From the NCBI RefSeq assembly GCF_001053095.1, contig NZ_CGBP01000013.1, positions 1 through 64,000 of the forward strand: a DNA stretch of 64,000 nucleotides, written 5' to 3'. Origin of the DNA: Yersinia similis. Its GTDB lineage: Bacteria > Pseudomonadota > Gammaproteobacteria > Enterobacterales > Enterobacteriaceae. Within the stretch, counting starts at the first letter, position 1; each line of letters opens with the position of its first letter. A program made the translations under genes and the position numbers. A model generated the notes under the pieces. The model searched no databases. It saw nothing but the letters and a program-made list of their open reading frames with translations, and had not been told where the DNA came from. Shown piece by piece: positions 63,162 through 64,000 of this stretch.

Positions 63162-64000
63162 ATGAAATATGTAATTACCTCTCGCATTATCAAGAGCCTA
63201 GCGCTCGGCACTGTTATTGTCATGAGCGCGGCTAACGCTGATGACGTCAATCTGAAAACCATGATCCCCGGCGTACCGCAGATCGATGCAGAAGCCTACA
63301 TCCTAATTGATTACAACTCCGGGAAAGTATTGGCGGAAATGAATGCGGATACGCGCCGCAACCCAGCCAGTTTGACCAAAATGATGACCAGTTATGTCAT
63401 CGGCCAGGCGATTAAATCAGGGAAAATCGGGGCTGAAGACATGGTCACCGTGGGGAAAGATGCCTGGGCTACCGGTAACCCGGAATTCAAAGGCTCTTCA
63501 CTGATGTTCCTGAAACCGGGCGACCGAGTGCCGGTGTCTAAACTGACCCGCGGTATCAACTTACAATCGGGTAACGATGCCTGCGTCGCGATGGCCGATT
63601 ATGTCGCGGGGAGCCAGGATTCATTCGTTAACCTGATGAACAACTATGTTAAGGCTCTGGGCTTACAAAATACCCACTTCAAAACTGTTCACGGTTTAGA
63701 TGCGGAAGGCCAGTTCAGCTCTGCACGCGATATGGCATTGATTGGTCAAGCACTGATCCGTGATGTGCCAGATGAGTATGCTATCTATAAAGAGAAAGAG
63801 TTTACCTTCAACAATATCCGCCAGACAAACCGTAATGGTTTACTGTGGGACACCAGTTTGAACGTAGATGGCATCAAAACCGGTCACACCGAGGCAGCAG
63901 GTTATAATCTGGTCGCATCAGCTACTGATGGACAGATGCGTTTGATTTCGGTCGTTTTGGGCGGCCATACCTTTAAGGGCCGTGAAACTGAAAGTAAAAA
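63162..64000 (+). CDS. dacA: D-alanyl-D-alanine carboxypeptidase (PBP5), 5' part
   Basis: The first 279 residues are in the window and the frame runs off the right edge. A signal peptide ([17 protein letters not shown], then D-DV) precedes the penicillin-binding fold. Visible motifs are SLTK (Ser70 in NPASLTKMM), SGN (136-138) and KTG (239-241 in [10 protein letters not shown]). It trims terminal D-Ala from pentapeptides. The ATG at 63162 follows TCCTGATC; it is the known neighbour of rlpA. Confidence 0.96.
   Translation, partial: MKYVITSRIIKSLALGTVIVMSAANADDVNLKTMIPGVPQIDAEAYILIDYNSGKVLAEMNADTRRNPASLTKMMTSYVIGQAIKSGKIGAEDMVTVGKDAWATGNPEFKGSSLMFLKPGDRVPVSKLTRGINLQSGNDACVAMADYVAGSQDSFVNLMNNYVKALGLQNTHFKTVHGLDAEGQFSSARDMALIGQALIRDVPDEYAIYKEKEFTFNNIRQTNRNGLLWDTSLNVDGIKTGHTEAAGYNLVASATDGQMRLISVVLGGHTFKGRETESK

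Noticed and set aside
1..64000. CRISPR array
   Set aside because: No regularly spaced direct repeats with unique spacers were seen; the repeat arrays present are tandem units or iterons.

Overview
The window reads as an enterobacterial chromosome, most likely a Yersinia. The host half carries the order ybfF-ybfE-fldA-fur-chb-chiP-glnS-nagE/nagBACD-asnB-tRNA cluster-ubiF-miaB-ybeZYX-lnt-gltIJKL-ybeL-leuS-lptE-holA-nadD-rsfS-rlmH-mrdAB-rlpA-dacA, which is the known enterobacterial order, with protein sequences close to but distinct from E. coli. A large periplasmic chitobiase beside the chiP porin, and an ERIC element before dacA, fit that genus. The genus is an inference; no search was run.

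Positions 1 to about 19,079 are the early and lysis half of a lambdoid prophage whose left part lies outside the window. The minus strand carries the pR/late operon: an M15 endolysin (cut by the window edge), holin, Q with a tR' terminator, ninG, a 26-residue membrane peptide, ninB, small orfs, a DnaC-like loader, an O-like initiator with five internal iterons (the phage origin), an ASCH protein, a small beta-clamp-like protein, cII and cro. The plus strand carries cI, a P63C-family gene in the position of lambda rex, then the pL operon: N, several small orfs, a coiled-coil protein, Erf, SSB, a DnaQ-like exonuclease, more unknown orfs, xis and int. Repressor operators of the form WTGCG-N5-CGCAW lie at both immunity promoters. 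Matching nut sites (boxA plus a GNRA boxB hairpin) lie downstream of pL and pR. cI appears to be leaderless.

int points at a fragment of the tmRNA gene ssrA (3' end and its terminator), which marks the right attachment site. This is followed by a 12-bp inverted repeat, a decayed IS6/IS26-family transposase, and ybfF, so the ssrA-flank/ybfF junction looks like a rearrangement or secondary insertion.

From 19,990 onward the genome is ordinary core. Notable controls are a ChiX small-RNA pairing site in the chiP leader, and two NagC-like boxes flanking a CRP site between divergent nagE and nagBACD. There is also a strong hairpin between gltI and gltJ, a 5 x 16 bp tandem repeat after lnt, and a six-tRNA cluster (Met-Leu-Gln-Gln-Met-Gln). 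GlcNAc/chitobiose use is laid out as a unit: ChiP admits chito-oligosaccharides, Chb cleaves them, NagE imports GlcNAc, NagA and NagB convert it to fructose-6-P, and NagC senses GlcNAc-6-P.

The best candidates for something undescribed are the phage mini-clamp (6649-7185), the P63C gene with its own promoter and inverted repeats (8673-9708), and an orphan reverse-oriented orf in the late region (706-1137).
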